Assembly (NCBI RefSeq): GCF_900104065.1
Contig: NZ_FNLC01000008.1
Span: 24,037-88,036 of the forward strand
Direction: 5' to 3'
Source of the DNA: Natronobacterium texcoconense
GTDB taxonomy: Archaea; Halobacteriota; Halobacteria; Halobacteriales; Natrialbaceae
Length of the DNA: 64,000 bases
Position numbers and translations under genes: made by a program. Positions within the stretch are counted from its first letter, which is position 1. Every line of letters begins with the position of its first letter. The notes below the pieces were generated by a model. That model did no database searches and was not told the origin of the DNA. It saw only the letters and a program-made list of their open reading frames with translations. This document shows, piece by piece, positions 41,196 to 53,115 of this stretch.

Positions 41196-42127
41196 GCGAT
41201 CGATCGCTGTATGATCTCCCACGGTGGGTTCTCGCGATCGGCCCAGTCGTGATCTTGCTCGCCGTCTTCGCAGTGCTCTTTCTGACCTCGCCGTTCGGAA
41301 ACCTAGATGCGGTCGACGAGGCGAGTACGCTGGAGATCCTCTGGATGCTGACGATCATCGGCTCGATCGCCGGTATCATCCCCGTCGCGATCGGGATGCT
41401 CTGGTTCCCGTTCATCCGCGATCTGGACCCGCGGTATCTACATGCGTTCCTCGCGATGGCGGCCGGCGTCCTCGCGTTCATCGCTGTCGAGATGACCGAG
41501 GACATGATCTTCGACTACGGCGTCAACGTCGAGAACACGGCCGTCGCCGCAGCAGCAGCCATCGTCGGCATCGGCGGGACGTTCGCCGTGATGTACGCCG
41601 CGAGCAAGTGGCGACAGCGGAAGATGGCCGACACGGAGCGAAGTGGCCTTGAGATCGCCTATCTCGTCGCGCTCGCGCTCGGCCTCCACAGCATCGGCGA
41701 GGGGCTCGCCATCGGTGTGGCCTACATCGACGAAAATCCGACCTTACTCATGCTGCTCGTGCTGGCGTTCGTGATGCACAACGTCCTTGAGGGGCCGACG
41801 GTCGTCGCCGCCGTCGCACGCGACAGGGAGACCCCGATGCTTCGACACTTTGCGGCGATGGGCGTCATCGCCGGTGGTCCGGTCATCCTCGGCGGCTGGA
41901 TCGGCAGCTTGGCCCACTCCTACCTGCTTGCCGTCCTGTTCTTCGCGATCGCCATCGGCGCGATCTTGCAGGTGCTGATCGAAGTCGCCGAACTCATCCG
42001 GTTCGACGCCGAAGCCGTCCTCACGCGCGTCAACGCGGCGACGTTCGCCGGCGGCTTCGTACTTATGTTCCTGCTCGAGGACGTCCTTACCGACGTCCTG
42101 CTCGAGGGCTGGCTGATCCCGGTCTGA
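41192..42127 (+). CDS. ZIP family metal transporter
   Basis: 311 residues with eight membrane helices. ZIP metal-site motifs are visible: ALGLHSIGEGLAIGVA in helix 4 (about 170) and AFVMHNVLEGPTVV in helix 5 (about 200). The usual His-rich loop between helices 3 and 4 is short and basic (SKWRQRKMADTER). The family imports Zn, Fe or Mn; control by a DtxR-type repressor points to Mn or Fe. Strong ribosome-binding site GGAGGTG 10 bases upstream. Confidence 0.92.
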   Translation: MSDRSLYDLPRWVLAIGPVVILLAVFAVLFLTSPFGNLDAVDEASTLEILWMLTIIGSIAGIIPVAIGMLWFPFIRDLDPRYLHAFLAMAAGVLAFIAVEMTEDMIFDYGVNVENTAVAAAAAIVGIGGTFAVMYAASKWRQRKMADTERSGLEIAYLVALALGLHSIGEGLAIGVAYIDENPTLLMLLVLAFVMHNVLEGPTVVAAVARDRETPMLRHFAAMGVIAGGPVILGGWIGSLAHSYLLAVLFFAIAIGAILQVLIEVAELIRFDAEAVLTRVNAATFAGGFVLMFLLEDVLTDVLLEGWLIPV

Positions 42128-42255
42128 TACCGTCGAATAGACCGATCACCTCGAGTGCGAACTTCTCGGAATCTCCGGGATGAACGGTGAAATCCTATAG
42201 AAAACGTCGCCCCGCACCCGCCGGGTTTAAGGAATACAACTACGAACAATTCACT

Positions 42256-42789
42256 ATGTCATCAATCGAACTGACACCGAGTCAGAAGAAGATCCTTCGT
42301 GCGCTGACGAACCTCCACAAGGACACGGAGGACGCCATCAAGGGCGAGGACATCGCCGAGCAGGTCGACCGCAACCCGGGGACGATCCGCAACCAGATGC
42401 AGAGTCTCAAAGCCCTCCAACTGGTAGAAGGTGTACCCGGACCGAAAGGCGGCTACAAGCCGACCGCTGCCGCGTACGAGGCCCTCGAGATCCAGCAGAT
42501 GGACGATCCCGCCTCCGTACCGCTCGAACACGAGGGCGAACCCGTCGAGGACGTCATCGTCGAAGAGATCGACCTCTCGAGTGTCCATCATCCCGAACTC
42601 TGCCGTGCCGAAGTTCACATGCAGGGAAGTTTCGATGCCATCTCCGAAGACGACGCCGTCACCGTCGGTCCGACGCCACTGTCGAAACTCGTCATCGACG
42701 GCCGGGTCGACGGTAAAGACGACACGAACAACATCCTCATCCTCCGAATCGAGGACATGGTCGCACCGGCAGAAGAGCCCGAGCACTGA
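42256..42789 (+). CDS. Winged-helix transcriptional regulator, haloarchaeal
   Basis: 177 residues from ATG 42256, with GGTTTAAGG about 28 bases upstream. The N-terminal winged helix reads LTPSQKKILRALTNLHKDTEDAIKGEDIAEQVDRNPGTIRNQMQSLKALQLVEGVPGPKGGYKPT. The C-terminal 90 residues (EIDLSSVHHPELCRAEVHMQGSFDAI ... VGPTPLSKLVIDGRVDGKDDTNNILILRIEDM) are an alpha/beta ligand-sensing part that I cannot assign. Similar proteins are annotated Rrf2- or TrmB-like in haloarchaea; the target is unknown. The SVHHPELC segment could bind metal. Confidence 0.85.
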   Translation: MSSIELTPSQKKILRALTNLHKDTEDAIKGEDIAEQVDRNPGTIRNQMQSLKALQLVEGVPGPKGGYKPTAAAYEALEIQQMDDPASVPLEHEGEPVEDVIVEEIDLSSVHHPELCRAEVHMQGSFDAISEDDAVTVGPTPLSKLVIDGRVDGKDDTNNILILRIEDMVAPAEEPEH

Positions 42790-42790
42790 G

Positions 42791-42870
42791 ACGGATCGCT
42801 GTAACGACGTACCGGTGCAACCGGCGGATAGGTCGCGGTTGCGCCGGAAACGACATACAGTAGTCCGTAC
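42791..42870. repeat. Dispersed palindromic repeat, copy 2
   Basis: About 80 bases, between the winged-helix gene and the gyrA end. Inner arms ACCGGTGCAACCG (42810-42822) and CGCGGTTGCGCCGG (42834-42847); outer arms GGATCGCTGTAACGA and ACATACAGTAGTCC. The shared pieces CTGTAACGA, ACCGG(C/T)GCAACCG, TCGCGGTTGCGCCG and ACAG(C/T)AGTCCGTA match copy 1 at 29394. Confidence 0.75.
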
Positions 42871-43059
42871 GAGGTCTCGCTCGACTCGGTTCGATCGCTC
42901 GATCGCGTAAAACCCGTTTCGCTCTCCTTCGAAGTCGAATGCCATCTTGCCGTCTCGAGCGTAAGAGTACCAACCGAAACGTTTCACAGCGTTCGTACGT
43001 CCGTGGTCCTCCGAACCGCGTCCGTCGTGCAGTCGGGTGTCACCGACTGGCAGTGGGAT

Positions 43060-45546
43060 CTAGTTCGACTCCTCGTCCGTCTCGTCCGCTTCGATCCTGA
43101 CTGCCGGGATCTCGTCGACGCTGGCGACGGCGTCATCGCCTTCGACCTCCATAACGATCACGCCCATCGTGTTCCGCCCGACGCTGGAAATTTCGTCGAC
43201 ACGAGTGCGGACGATCTGTCCACCTTCACTCATCAGTACCAGTTGATCGTCCGCGTCGACCGCCTTGACCTCGGTGACAGGCCCGTTGCGGTCTCCGGTC
43301 TTGATGTCGATCAGTCCCTTCCCGTATCGGGACTGTGTCCGGTACTCCGAGAGCGGCGTCCGCTTGCCGTACCCGTTTCGGGTGACGGTAAGGAGCGCCT
43401 GTCCATCGTCCTCGTCGGTGGCGACCATGCCGGCGACGGCGTCGTCGTCTTGTAGTTTGATCCCGTTGACGCCGCGGGCGTTCCGCCCCATCGATCGCAC
43501 TTCGTCCTCGTCGAACCGGATAGTCATCCCACCCTCGGTCGCGATGACCAGATCCTGGGTGCCGTCGGTGACCTCGACGTCGACGAGTTCGTCGCCCTCC
43601 TCGAGGTCGGCCGCGATAATCCCCGTCGAGCGGATGTTGTCGAACTCCTCGCCGGCGGTTCGCTTGACGTAGCCGTGTCGGGTAACCATCGTCACGGACT
43701 CGTCGTCGCCGAAGGCGTCGGTGTCGACGATGGCCGTGATATCCTCGCCGTCGTCGAGATCGAGGATGTTGACCGCCGACTTGCCCCGCGCCGTACGGCC
43801 CATCTCGGGGATCTCGTAGGTCTTGAGCTGGTAGACTTTCCCCTGATTGGTAAAGCAGAGGAGGTAGTCGTGGGTGTTGGCCTGGAAGACCGTCGAGACG
43901 CGGTCGCCTTCCTTGACGTCCGCGCCGATGATCCCCTTGCCGCCGCGACCCTGGGGGTCGAACGCCGAGATCGGCATCCGCTTGACGTAGTCGTCCTCGG
44001 TCATGACGACGAAGACCTCCTCCTCGGGGATGAGATCCTCGTGCGTAACCGTCCCCTGGTCCTCGATGATCGAGGTCCGACGGTCGTCGCCGTATTCGTC
44101 TTTTACCTCGCGGAGTTCCTCCTTGATGACCTCGAGCAGTTTCTGTTCGCTCTCGAGGATGGCCGTCAGGCGTTCGATCTCGGCCTGGACTTCCTCGTAC
44201 TCGTCTTCGATCTCGGCGGCCTCTATCGAGGTGAGGCTGCCGAGTTGCATCCGGACGACGTGATCGGCCTGATCCTGCGAGAAGCCGTAGGCGTCCTGCA
44301 ACGCCTCTTTCGCGTCGTCGCGGGTCTCGCTATCGCGGATCAGTTCGACCACGTCCTCGGCGTTCTCGACGGCCTTCAGGCGGCCCTCGAGGATGTGAGC
44401 GCGGTCTTCCGCCTGGGCGAGGTCGTACTCGCTACGTCGGCGAACCACTTCGCGGCGGTGGGCGACGTACTCCTCTAAGGTCTCTTTCAGCGAGAGGACC
44501 TGGGGCTGTCCGTCGACCAGCGCGAGGTTGATGACGCCGAACGTTCGCTCTAAGTGGTTCTCGAGCAGTTTGTTCTTGACGACCTCGGTGTTCGCGCCGC
44601 GTTTGAGTTCGACGACGATGCGGACGCCGTCCCGGTCGGACTCGTCGCGCAGGTCCGAGATACCCTCGATTTCGCCTTCGTTGACGTCCTCTGCGATGCG
44701 CTCGACCATCCGGGCCTTGTTGGCCTGGAACGGAATCTCGGTGATGACGATTCGGTCGCGGTCGTTCTTCCACTCCTCGACCTCGAACTCCGCACGGACG
44801 CGGAGACGTCCGCGGCCGGTCTTGTACGCCGAGTAGATGGCGTCGCGACCGACGATGTTCGCACCGGTCGGGAAGTCCGGCCCCTTGACGTATTCCATCA
44901 GGTCCTCGACCGTCGCGTCGGGGTTGTCGATGAGTTCGATCGTCGCGTCGATCACCTCGCCGAGGTTGTGCGGCGGGATGTTCGTCGACATCCCGACTGC
45001 GATCCCCGAGGAGCCGTTGACCAGCAGGTTCGGGAACGCCGACGGGAGCACGTCGGGTTCCTGCAGGCGGTCGTCGTAGTTCGAGGAGAAGTCGACGGTG
45101 TCTTTCTCGATGTCCTCGAGCAATTCCTCCGAGATGGGCGACATACGGGCTTCCGTATATCGCTGTGCGGCGGCCGGGTCGCCGTCCATCGAACCGAAGT
45201 TCCCCTGGCCGTCGACCAGCGGATACCGCATCGAGAAGTCCTGGGCCATCCGGACCAGCGTGTCGTAGATCGCGCTGTCGCCGTGCGGGTGGTAGTCACC
45301 CATCGTCTCTCCGACGATCGAGGACGACTTGCGGTGGCTGCTCCCGCTCGTAACACCCATCTCGTGCATCGCGTACAGGATGCGCCGATGGACGGGCTTG
45401 AGACCGTCTTCGACGCGGGGGAGCGCACGACCCGCGATGACGCTCATCGCATAGTCGATGTAGCTCTGTTCCATCTCGTCCTCGATTCGGACGTTCTCTA
45501 CCGCTCGAGCCTCTACGTCTGTCGGATCGGGTACGTCTGAACTCAT
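43060..45546 (-). CDS. gyrA: DNA gyrase subunit A
   Basis: 828 residues. The quinolone-region motif [54 protein letters not shown] near 82-135 includes the catalytic Tyr of AQRYTEARM. The C-terminal half carries six GyrA beta-pinwheel blades ending [16 protein letters not shown], [26 protein letters not shown], and [19 protein letters not shown] motifs. With GyrB it introduces negative supercoils. Downstream of gyrB, 196 bases apart. Confidence 0.97.
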   Translation of the reverse strand: MSSDVPDPTDVEARAVENVRIEDEMEQSYIDYAMSVIAGRALPRVEDGLKPVHRRILYAMHEMGVTSGSSHRKSSSIVGETMGDYHPHGDSAIYDTLVRMAQDFSMRYPLVDGQGNFGSMDGDPAAAQRYTEARMSPISEELLEDIEKDTVDFSSNYDDRLQEPDVLPSAFPNLLVNGSSGIAVGMSTNIPPHNLGEVIDATIELIDNPDATVEDLMEYVKGPDFPTGANIVGRDAIYSAYKTGRGRLRVRAEFEVEEWKNDRDRIVITEIPFQANKARMVERIAEDVNEGEIEGISDLRDESDRDGVRIVVELKRGANTEVVKNKLLENHLERTFGVINLALVDGQPQVLSLKETLEEYVAHRREVVRRRSEYDLAQAEDRAHILEGRLKAVENAEDVVELIRDSETRDDAKEALQDAYGFSQDQADHVVRMQLGSLTSIEAAEIEDEYEEVQAEIERLTAILESEQKLLEVIKEELREVKDEYGDDRRTSIIEDQGTVTHEDLIPEEEVFVVMTEDDYVKRMPISAFDPQGRGGKGIIGADVKEGDRVSTVFQANTHDYLLCFTNQGKVYQLKTYEIPEMGRTARGKSAVNILDLDDGEDITAIVDTDAFGDDESVTMVTRHGYVKRTAGEEFDNIRSTGIIAADLEEGDELVDVEVTDGTQDLVIATEGGMTIRFDEDEVRSMGRNARGVNGIKLQDDDAVAGMVATDEDDGQALLTVTRNGYGKRTPLSEYRTQSRYGKGLIDIKTGDRNGPVTEVKAVDADDQLVLMSEGGQIVRTRVDEISSVGRNTMGVIVMEVEGDDAVASVDEIPAVRIEADETDEESN

Positions 45547-45602
45547 ATCTTCATTGGGTTTCGTAGTCTGTGTGAATTAGCTGGCGAGCACTGCATCCGT
45601 GA

Positions 45603-45726
45603 GAGCGTCCGCTCTGCGGACGCTCGAGCGGGCCGACGACCGACCCGGAGCGCGGCTTGCCGCGCGGAGGGAAGGGAGGAGTGCTTTTCATCGAAGTTTT
45701 ACCGAGGGCGCGGCTACGCCGCGCCC
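45603..45726. other. Three GC-rich hairpins between gyrB and gyrA
   Basis: GAGCGTCCGC-TCT-GCGGACGCTC (45603-45625), GCGCGGC-TT-GCCGCGC (45650-45665) and GGGCGCGGC-TAC-GCCGCGCCC (45706-45726) are perfect. On the minus strand they lie after the gyrB stop and before gyrA. They could attenuate read-through, stabilise the message or be supercoiling-sensitive cruciforms. Confidence 0.6.
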
Positions 45727-45742
45727 GCAGCGTAAAAGTTCG

Positions 45743-47722
<1,980 letters not shown>

Positions 47723-47872
47723 TCACGTACGCGCGCGAGCGCGACGCGTGAGTGCCGGCGTAGTTATCAGTTCTCATCCATGCTCCTGCAAGGCGCTTAC
47801 GGTCCCGTTCCGGCCTGCAACCTCGGGCACCAGACTCTCACTCGAGCGTGGCCGACCACTGCACGAGAGCAT

Positions 47873-48409
47873 ATGACGAGACCAGACTGGGACGCGGACG
47901 AACACGATCCGGACGCGAAACACGACGAACGCGGCCACAGGAGCGACGACCGGACGGATCGAGACGTTATCGAGTACAGGCCCAACAGGGAGCAACGAGG
48001 GACCTGGCTCTCCGCGTTGCTCGCGGTGTTCGGGTTCGCGACGATCGGCGGCGTACTCGTCCTCGAGTTTGCGGCCAGTCACGTCTGGAACGGCGTGCTG
48101 GTCGGCTCCGTACTCCTCGTCGTCGGTGCGTACAACCTCTATCGCCGTCGAAGCGAAGAGATCGGGAGCGTCGGTGCTGCCACGCTCGCTACGATCGCTG
48201 GCCTGTGGCTGGCGACGTCGCCGTTCCTGTTCGGGCCCGAGTCCGGCGAGGGTGTGGTCGCCGTGGGGACCACCGCCGGTCTCTGGTTTCTCGTGATCGT
48301 CGGAGTCGCCACGTTCGCGATCGGGGGCGTCAGCGCTGCCGTCGCTCGCAAGCGGCGGCGAGACGCCGACGCACGACCCACTGCAGTCTACGATCGACGC
48401 GGTCAGTAG
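47873..48409 (+). CDS. SPW repeat family membrane protein
   Basis: 178 residues from ATG 47873. A 45-residue hydrophilic, acidic lead precedes four hydrophobic segments arranged as two pairs, with the SPW-type motif LWLATSPFLFG in the second pair. The family is uncharacterised. Divergent from gyrB. Confidence 0.8.
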   Translation: MTRPDWDADEHDPDAKHDERGHRSDDRTDRDVIEYRPNREQRGTWLSALLAVFGFATIGGVLVLEFAASHVWNGVLVGSVLLVVGAYNLYRRRSEEIGSVGAATLATIAGLWLATSPFLFGPESGEGVVAVGTTAGLWFLVIVGVATFAIGGVSAAVARKRRRDADARPTAVYDRRGQ

Positions 48410-48511
48410 TTAGTTCGACTTACTTAATCATTCCGGGTATTATGTTCGGTTTATAATTCACGGTCGCATTAACTACCCGTAGTGGTACCCTCGAGTAGAG
48501 GAGATTCAACG

Positions 48512-49099
48512 ATGGCAACCAAACGACAACCCGTCGAACGAACGCTCGAGTCGAACATCGCCGGGCGCGACGTCTCGTTCAACTACTCGGAAACGTGGCT
48601 GGCGTATTCGATTCTCGGACTGCGACTCGTGATGGCCTGGGTGTTCCTCCAGGCTGGAATCGAGAAGTTGGCCGATGGCGGCATCGGGGATCCGCTCGCG
48701 TGGTCTTCCGCCGGCTTCCTGAACAACGCCGTCGCGGAGGCCAACCCGCTGCACGGCCTGTTCGCCTGGTTCGGTAGCAACGCCGCACTCGTCGATCCGA
48801 TGGTGATCTTCGGCCAGATCCTCATCGGACTGGCGCTGCTGTTCGGGGTTTTCTTCCGATTCGCCGCACTAATGGGCGCGTTCCAGATGCTGTTCTTCTG
48901 GACTGCCGCCTGGCAGGGTGGACTGATGGCCGGTTTCCCGGTCGAGAACGGCTACTTCATCGACAGTTCGTTCGTCTACATGCTGTTGCTGTTCGGCCTC
49001 GCCGCGTGGGGTGCCGGCCGGATCGTCGGCCTCGACGCGACGCTCGAGGAGACGTCGATCGTCGAGCAGAACCCGTGGCTGCGCTACCTGCTCGGCTAA
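48512..49099 (+). CDS. DoxX family membrane protein
   Basis: 195 residues from ATG 48512, with GAGGAG a few bases upstream. Four membrane helices; LGLRLVMAWVFLQAGIEKLADGG near 30 is the DoxX signature and MVIFGQILIGLALLFGVFFRFAAL the second conserved segment. DoxX proteins are subunits of thiosulfate:quinone oxidoreductase or are linked to redox homeostasis; the exact role is unknown. AT-rich region with TTTATAATT at 48449 upstream. Confidence 0.88.
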   Translation: MATKRQPVERTLESNIAGRDVSFNYSETWLAYSILGLRLVMAWVFLQAGIEKLADGGIGDPLAWSSAGFLNNAVAEANPLHGLFAWFGSNAALVDPMVIFGQILIGLALLFGVFFRFAALMGAFQMLFFWTAAWQGGLMAGFPVENGYFIDSSFVYMLLLFGLAAWGAGRIVGLDATLEETSIVEQNPWLRYLLG

Positions 49100-49119
49100 C
49101 TTCGGAGAACTCTTTTCGG

Positions 49120-50208
49120 CTATTTTGCTTCGAGCAACAGCGACTCGCACAGCGCGTCCGGCCCCTGCTCCTCGAGCAGACGTCGCTGTCGCTCGGCGCC
49201 GCTTTCGCGTTCGTAGACGTCTTTGATCCCGTCGATCCCCAGGCGTTCGCACTCGCGGTCGACGAGTTCGCCGAGGTCGACGGTTCCGTCCATCTCGCGG
49301 TCGAGGAGGTGTGCGTCGTGGCCGTGTCGGATCGCTCGCCACTTGTGCTCGTCGAGCAGTTCGCGCCTGTGTTCTCGTCCGTACCCCGGCGCGCCGTCCT
49401 CGTACTCCTCGGCCAATGCCTCGACGAGCGCGTGGGAGTACTCGACGAACGCCATCACGACGTCGGGGTCGGCCTGGCCGTCCGGCGTCCGGATCTCGAC
49501 GGTCCCGTGGGCGGTGTGGGGGCGGACGTCGTACCAGAGTTCCCCGCGGTCGTTGATCGACTCCGTCTCGAGCATCCGGCGTTCGAACCGGTCGAACGCC
49601 TCGTAATCCTCGAAGTACGTCGGCATCCCGGTGTTCGGGAGTCCCTCGAAAATCTTCGCGCGGGCGGACTCGAGTCCGGTGTCGTACCCGTTCCAGAACG
49701 GCGAATTCGCGGAGAGTGCGAGCATAATCGGGACGTACCACCGCAACTCGTTTGCGATCCAGACGGCCTTGTCTGCGTCGTCGACGCCGACGTGGACGTG
49801 GAGACCGGCGGTCGTGTTCCGATGCTGTGGGTACTGGATCCGGTCGAGTTGCGACCTGTAGCGTGGTTTCTCGGCGTGCTCGAGTTCTCGCCACTTCGCG
49901 AGCGGGTGGAGTCCGGCAGCAGCGATCTCGAAGCCGTGCTCGTGGGCGTGATCGAGCAGGGCCTGTCGGATCTCTCCTAACGCGTCGCGAGCGTTGCCGG
50001 GGTCTTCGATCAACGGCGTCTGGGTCTCGATAACGAACTTGAACAGTTCGTGGTCGAGTCGGTCCTCGAGAATCTCCGGCGGCTCGTGTTCGTAGACGAG
50101 TTCGTCGGTGCCGCTCGTGGGACGGCCACGCTCGTCGACGACGAAACACTCCTCTTCGATCCCCAGCGTACCCATACGCGTGAACGAATCCGGCGACCCG
50201 CGTTCCAT
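49120..50208 (-). CDS. gshA: Glutamate-cysteine ligase, haloarchaeal GshA type
   Basis: 362 residues. [12 protein letters not shown] near 15 is the ATP/glutamate-binding strand; [44 protein letters not shown] near 130-170 and [17 protein letters not shown] near 232 are the carboxylate-amine ligase (GCS2) motifs. Haloarchaea use gamma-glutamylcysteine, not glutathione, as the main thiol, and this family makes it. Convergent with the DoxX gene, 20 bases apart, which is suggestive but does not prove a link to redox metabolism. Confidence 0.92.
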   Translation of the reverse strand: MERGSPDSFTRMGTLGIEEECFVVDERGRPTSGTDELVYEHEPPEILEDRLDHELFKFVIETQTPLIEDPGNARDALGEIRQALLDHAHEHGFEIAAAGLHPLAKWRELEHAEKPRYRSQLDRIQYPQHRNTTAGLHVHVGVDDADKAVWIANELRWYVPIMLALSANSPFWNGYDTGLESARAKIFEGLPNTGMPTYFEDYEAFDRFERRMLETESINDRGELWYDVRPHTAHGTVEIRTPDGQADPDVVMAFVEYSHALVEALAEEYEDGAPGYGREHRRELLDEHKWRAIRHGHDAHLLDREMDGTVDLGELVDRECERLGIDGIKDVYERESGAERQRRLLEEQGPDALCESLLLEAK

Positions 50209-50294
50209 CGTGTCCTCGTTTCGGCGCCGACAGTAAATACGGTTTGGAGTCGGAGCGAACCGCCGGGATCGGGCGACGCGACCCGCCGGCTTCG

Positions 50295-51512
50295 TCAGGC
50301 TTCCTCGAGCGCGTAGACCGATCCGTCGCCGCTTCCCACGTAGATCGTGCCGTCGACGACTGCCGGCGAACTCGCGACCCAGTTTTCGACGTTGAACTGC
50401 CAGCGTATCTCCCCAGTTTCGGCCTCGAGTGCGGTGAGGGCGCCGCTCTCGTTGCCCACGTAGAGGGTGTCCCTGGCGACGGCGGGGCTGCTTCGAATCT
50501 CGCCGAAGCCGGTGTGGTACCAGTAGAAATGTTCCGGTCGCGGGGCCCGGTCGTCCTCGGGGTCGCCGGCAGCGGCCGAGAGAGCGTAGATCCGGTTGTC
50601 GAAACTTCCGACGAAGACGACGTCGTCGACGACCGCCGGCGAACTCGAGACCGATCCCTCGGTCACGAACTGCCAGTGGAGATCGCCGGAGTCCGCCTCT
50701 ATCGCGTAGACGGTGTCGTCGTTGCTCCCGACGTAGACGACGCCGTCAGCGACCGTCGGACGGCTCTGGATCCAGTCGTCAGTCTCGAACGTCCACTCCT
50801 CGTCGCCGGAGTCAGCATCGACCGCGTAGAGAAAGCCGTCGGTACTTCCGGCGTAGACCGTGTCGTCGGCGACGGCGGGCGCACGCTGTATCGAACCGCC
50901 GGCCTCGAACGTCCACTCCTCGTCGCCGCTCTCGGCCTCGAGCGCGTAGAGGTTATCGTCGTTGCTGCCGACGTAGACCGTCCCGTCGACGACCGTGGGA
51001 CTGCTCGCGACTATCTCGCCCGTCTGGTAGGTCCACTCCTCGTCGCCGGAGTCGGTCGAAAGGGCGTAGACAGTCCCATCGTGGCTGCCGGCGTAGACCG
51101 TGCCGTCGACGACCGCAGGGCTGCTCGAGACGCCGTCGCCGGTCTGAACCGCCCACTCCTCGTCGCCGCTTTCGGCGTCGATCGCGTAGATCCCACCGTC
51201 GTTGCTGCCGACGTAGACCGTCTCGTCGACGACCGCAGGGCTACTGTAAACGGGCCCGTCGGTCGGGAACGTCCAGCGCGTCTCGACGCCGTCCGTGGGA
51301 CCGGCGGCTGCCGTGTAGCCGGTGTTTGCGGCGTCGAACTGGAACGACGGCCACGAGTCGGGCGCGTCGTCGGACTCTTCGATCGAGAGGTCCGGGGATT
51401 CGTCGTCGGGGTTCGGCCCCTCGTCGGAGTCCGACATACAGCCGGCTAACCCGACAGTGCCGACGACAGCGGCCGCCCGCAAGAATCCGCGCCGATCGCG
51501 TTCGTCTCTCAT
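50295..51512 (-). CDS. PQQ-like beta-propeller Tat lipoprotein
   Basis: 405 residues from ATG 51512. [27 protein letters not shown] is a Tat signal with lipobox LAGC (Cys about 23). A linker rich in Asp and Ser follows, then eight blades each of about 40 residues with [36 protein letters not shown], homologous to the propeller at 33820, which has a different export signal and a different anchor. Function unknown; could be a scaffold or sensor on the cell surface. Forty-four bases after the fibrillarin stop on the same strand. Confidence 0.88.
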   Translation of the reverse strand: MRDERDRRGFLRAAAVVGTVGLAGCMSDSDEGPNPDDESPDLSIEESDDAPDSWPSFQFDAANTGYTAAAGPTDGVETRWTFPTDGPVYSSPAVVDETVYVGSNDGGIYAIDAESGDEEWAVQTGDGVSSSPAVVDGTVYAGSHDGTVYALSTDSGDEEWTYQTGEIVASSPTVVDGTVYVGSNDDNLYALEAESGDEEWTFEAGGSIQRAPAVADDTVYAGSTDGFLYAVDADSGDEEWTFETDDWIQSRPTVADGVVYVGSNDDTVYAIEADSGDLHWQFVTEGSVSSSPAVVDDVVFVGSFDNRIYALSAAAGDPEDDRAPRPEHFYWYHTGFGEIRSSPAVARDTLYVGNESGALTALEAETGEIRWQFNVENWVASSPAVVDGTIYVGSGDGSVYALEEA

Positions 51513-51556
51513 TGCCGAAAGCCACTCGGCCCGGCTACATATGCTTCTTGATACTC

Positions 51557-52186
51557 TTACGGTCGTGCGACGATCCCGAGGTGGTCCGCGTGGTAGGGCT
51601 CGAGTCGCTCGCTCTCGAGAATTTCGTACTCCGACTCGAGTTCCTCGCGAACGTCGGCGAAAACGTCCTCGGGGTCGCGCGTGACGTCCTCGCTTCTGGC
51701 CTTCACCGCCAGCAGGAGCCGTCCGTCGTCGGCGAGGAAGCGTCGGTTCTCGAGGGCGACGCGTGCCTGGCCGCGGGTCGCGACGTCCTGTACGACGACG
51801 TCGACGTCGGATTCGACGACGTGGGCGTAGGTCTCCGGTTTCCGGGCGTCCGCAAGCAGCGGGAACAGTCGCGGTCGGGAGTCCGCCGCCTCGAGCAGGT
51901 CCCGCGCCGGCCGCGCGGCGAACTCGACCGCGTAGGTCGGGCCCGCGAAGTCGGCGACGTGGCTGACCGTCGTTCCGCTCGCAGCACCCAGGTAGAGGGC
52001 GGTTTCTCCTCCCTCGAGGCCGGTGTCCATCCCTAGCTCGAGCATCGCACCGAGTTTCGAGCGGTCGGGATTCCAGGCGCGCCACTCTCCATCGGTCGGT
52101 TCACCGTAGACCGGTTCGCCACGGGTGGCGAGGCGTTCGGTCCCGCCGACAGAGCGGCGTTCGACGCCGTCGGGGAGGTCAGTCAT
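51557..52186 (-). CDS. flpA: Fibrillarin-like 2'-O-methyltransferase
   Basis: 209 residues from ATG 52186. Landmarks: EWRAWNPDRSKLGAMLELGMDTGL near 35, the SAM-binding LYLGAASGTTVSHVADFAGPTYAVEFAARPARDLL near 65, and ESDVDVVVQDVATRGQARVALENRRFLADDGRLLLAVKARSEDVT, where the Lys of VKARS is part of the catalytic K-D-K-H set. With Nop5 and L7Ae it forms the C/D box sRNP that methylates rRNA and tRNA. Overlaps the nop5 stop by eight bases. Confidence 0.94.
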   Translation of the reverse strand: MTDLPDGVERRSVGGTERLATRGEPVYGEPTDGEWRAWNPDRSKLGAMLELGMDTGLEGGETALYLGAASGTTVSHVADFAGPTYAVEFAARPARDLLEAADSRPRLFPLLADARKPETYAHVVESDVDVVVQDVATRGQARVALENRRFLADDGRLLLAVKARSEDVTRDPEDVFADVREELESEYEILESERLEPYHADHLGIVARP

Positions 52187-53051
52187 CGCTCTCACCCCCA
52201 TCGTCGGCCGTTCGCGCCTGAATCGTCTCGATTCGCTCCGCGAGTTCCGCATCGAGTTCGGGTTTGCGCTCGCCCGAGTAGTGATCGACGCGGGCCGCAA
52301 TCGCTAGTTTGCCTGCGAGGGCTCGCGCTGCCGAACCGCGGTTCTCGGGATGAGTCCCCTGGATCGCGTCGTGCATGTAGATGATCCCGTGTTTCGGCGA
52401 CGGAGCGTGGCCACGCAGGTGGGCAAAGAGCGCGTCCTCCGCGCCCAGCACCTGGATCGTACCGCTCGGTTTCTTCGCGAGCGACTCGAGGCCACCGGCG
52501 AGCGAGATCAGCCGCGCCGCGAGGACCGGCCCCGCGAGCGCGGAGAGGTTGGGCGCGACCGTGGGTGTGCGTCGCTCGACGAACTCCCGGAGATCGTCGG
52601 CTTCGTCCGCGAGGTCGGCGACGCGGTCGGCCAGCGAGACGATCCGGCCCGAGGCCGCCTCGAGGTCGTCGTCCCGGGAGGCGAGGTCGCGGGCGTACTC
52701 GACGCCCGTTCCGGCGTCGGGGTCGACGGTGCCGCCCCACTCGGCCAGACGCTCGGCGAGTTCGTTCGCGGTTCGCTCACAGTCGTCCATCGACCGAACG
52801 GCGTGGACGAGCTGGCGGTCGTCGGCTCCCTCGCGTTCGGTAATCTCCTCGCGAGCGGCGGCCGTCGTCGCCTCCTTCAGCGCGTCGTAGTAGTCCTCGG
52901 CGTCGTCGACGACGCCCGACTCGACGGCCAGCGTCGGCCAGTCGCGTGGCTCGTCGGCGGTTCCGGTCCGGACGGCCTCGGCTGCTGCCTCGAGGTCCGT
53001 CGGATCGACGGCCGAGAACCAGCCCGATCCCTCGGGATCAGTTGCAGTCAT
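52179..53051 (-). CDS. nop5: Nop5/Nop56 family C/D box RNP protein
   Basis: 290 residues from ATG 53051. An acidic N-terminal alpha/beta domain of about 80 residues, a coiled coil near 85-155, then the Nop domain with TPTVAPNLSALAGPVLAARLISLAGGLESLAKKPSGTIQVLGAEDALFAHLRGHAPSPKHGIIYMHDAIQG, the signature of Nop5. A basic tail is lacking, as usual in haloarchaea. First gene of the nop5-flpA pair. Confidence 0.93.
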   Translation of the reverse strand: MTATDPEGSGWFSAVDPTDLEAAAEAVRTGTADEPRDWPTLAVESGVVDDAEDYYDALKEATTAAAREEITEREGADDRQLVHAVRSMDDCERTANELAERLAEWGGTVDPDAGTGVEYARDLASRDDDLEAASGRIVSLADRVADLADEADDLREFVERRTPTVAPNLSALAGPVLAARLISLAGGLESLAKKPSGTIQVLGAEDALFAHLRGHAPSPKHGIIYMHDAIQGTHPENRGSAARALAGKLAIAARVDHYSGERKPELDAELAERIETIQARTADDGGESDD

Positions 53052-53115
53052 CACCCACCAGTAGTCGCTCTGCTTGTATATGCGTTCTCGAAACGATGCG
53101 TCGGCGACGAGACGA

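Noticed and set aside
48506..48825. Small minus-strand ORFs opposite the DoxX gene
   Set aside because: Arg-rich shadows of the DoxX coding strand.
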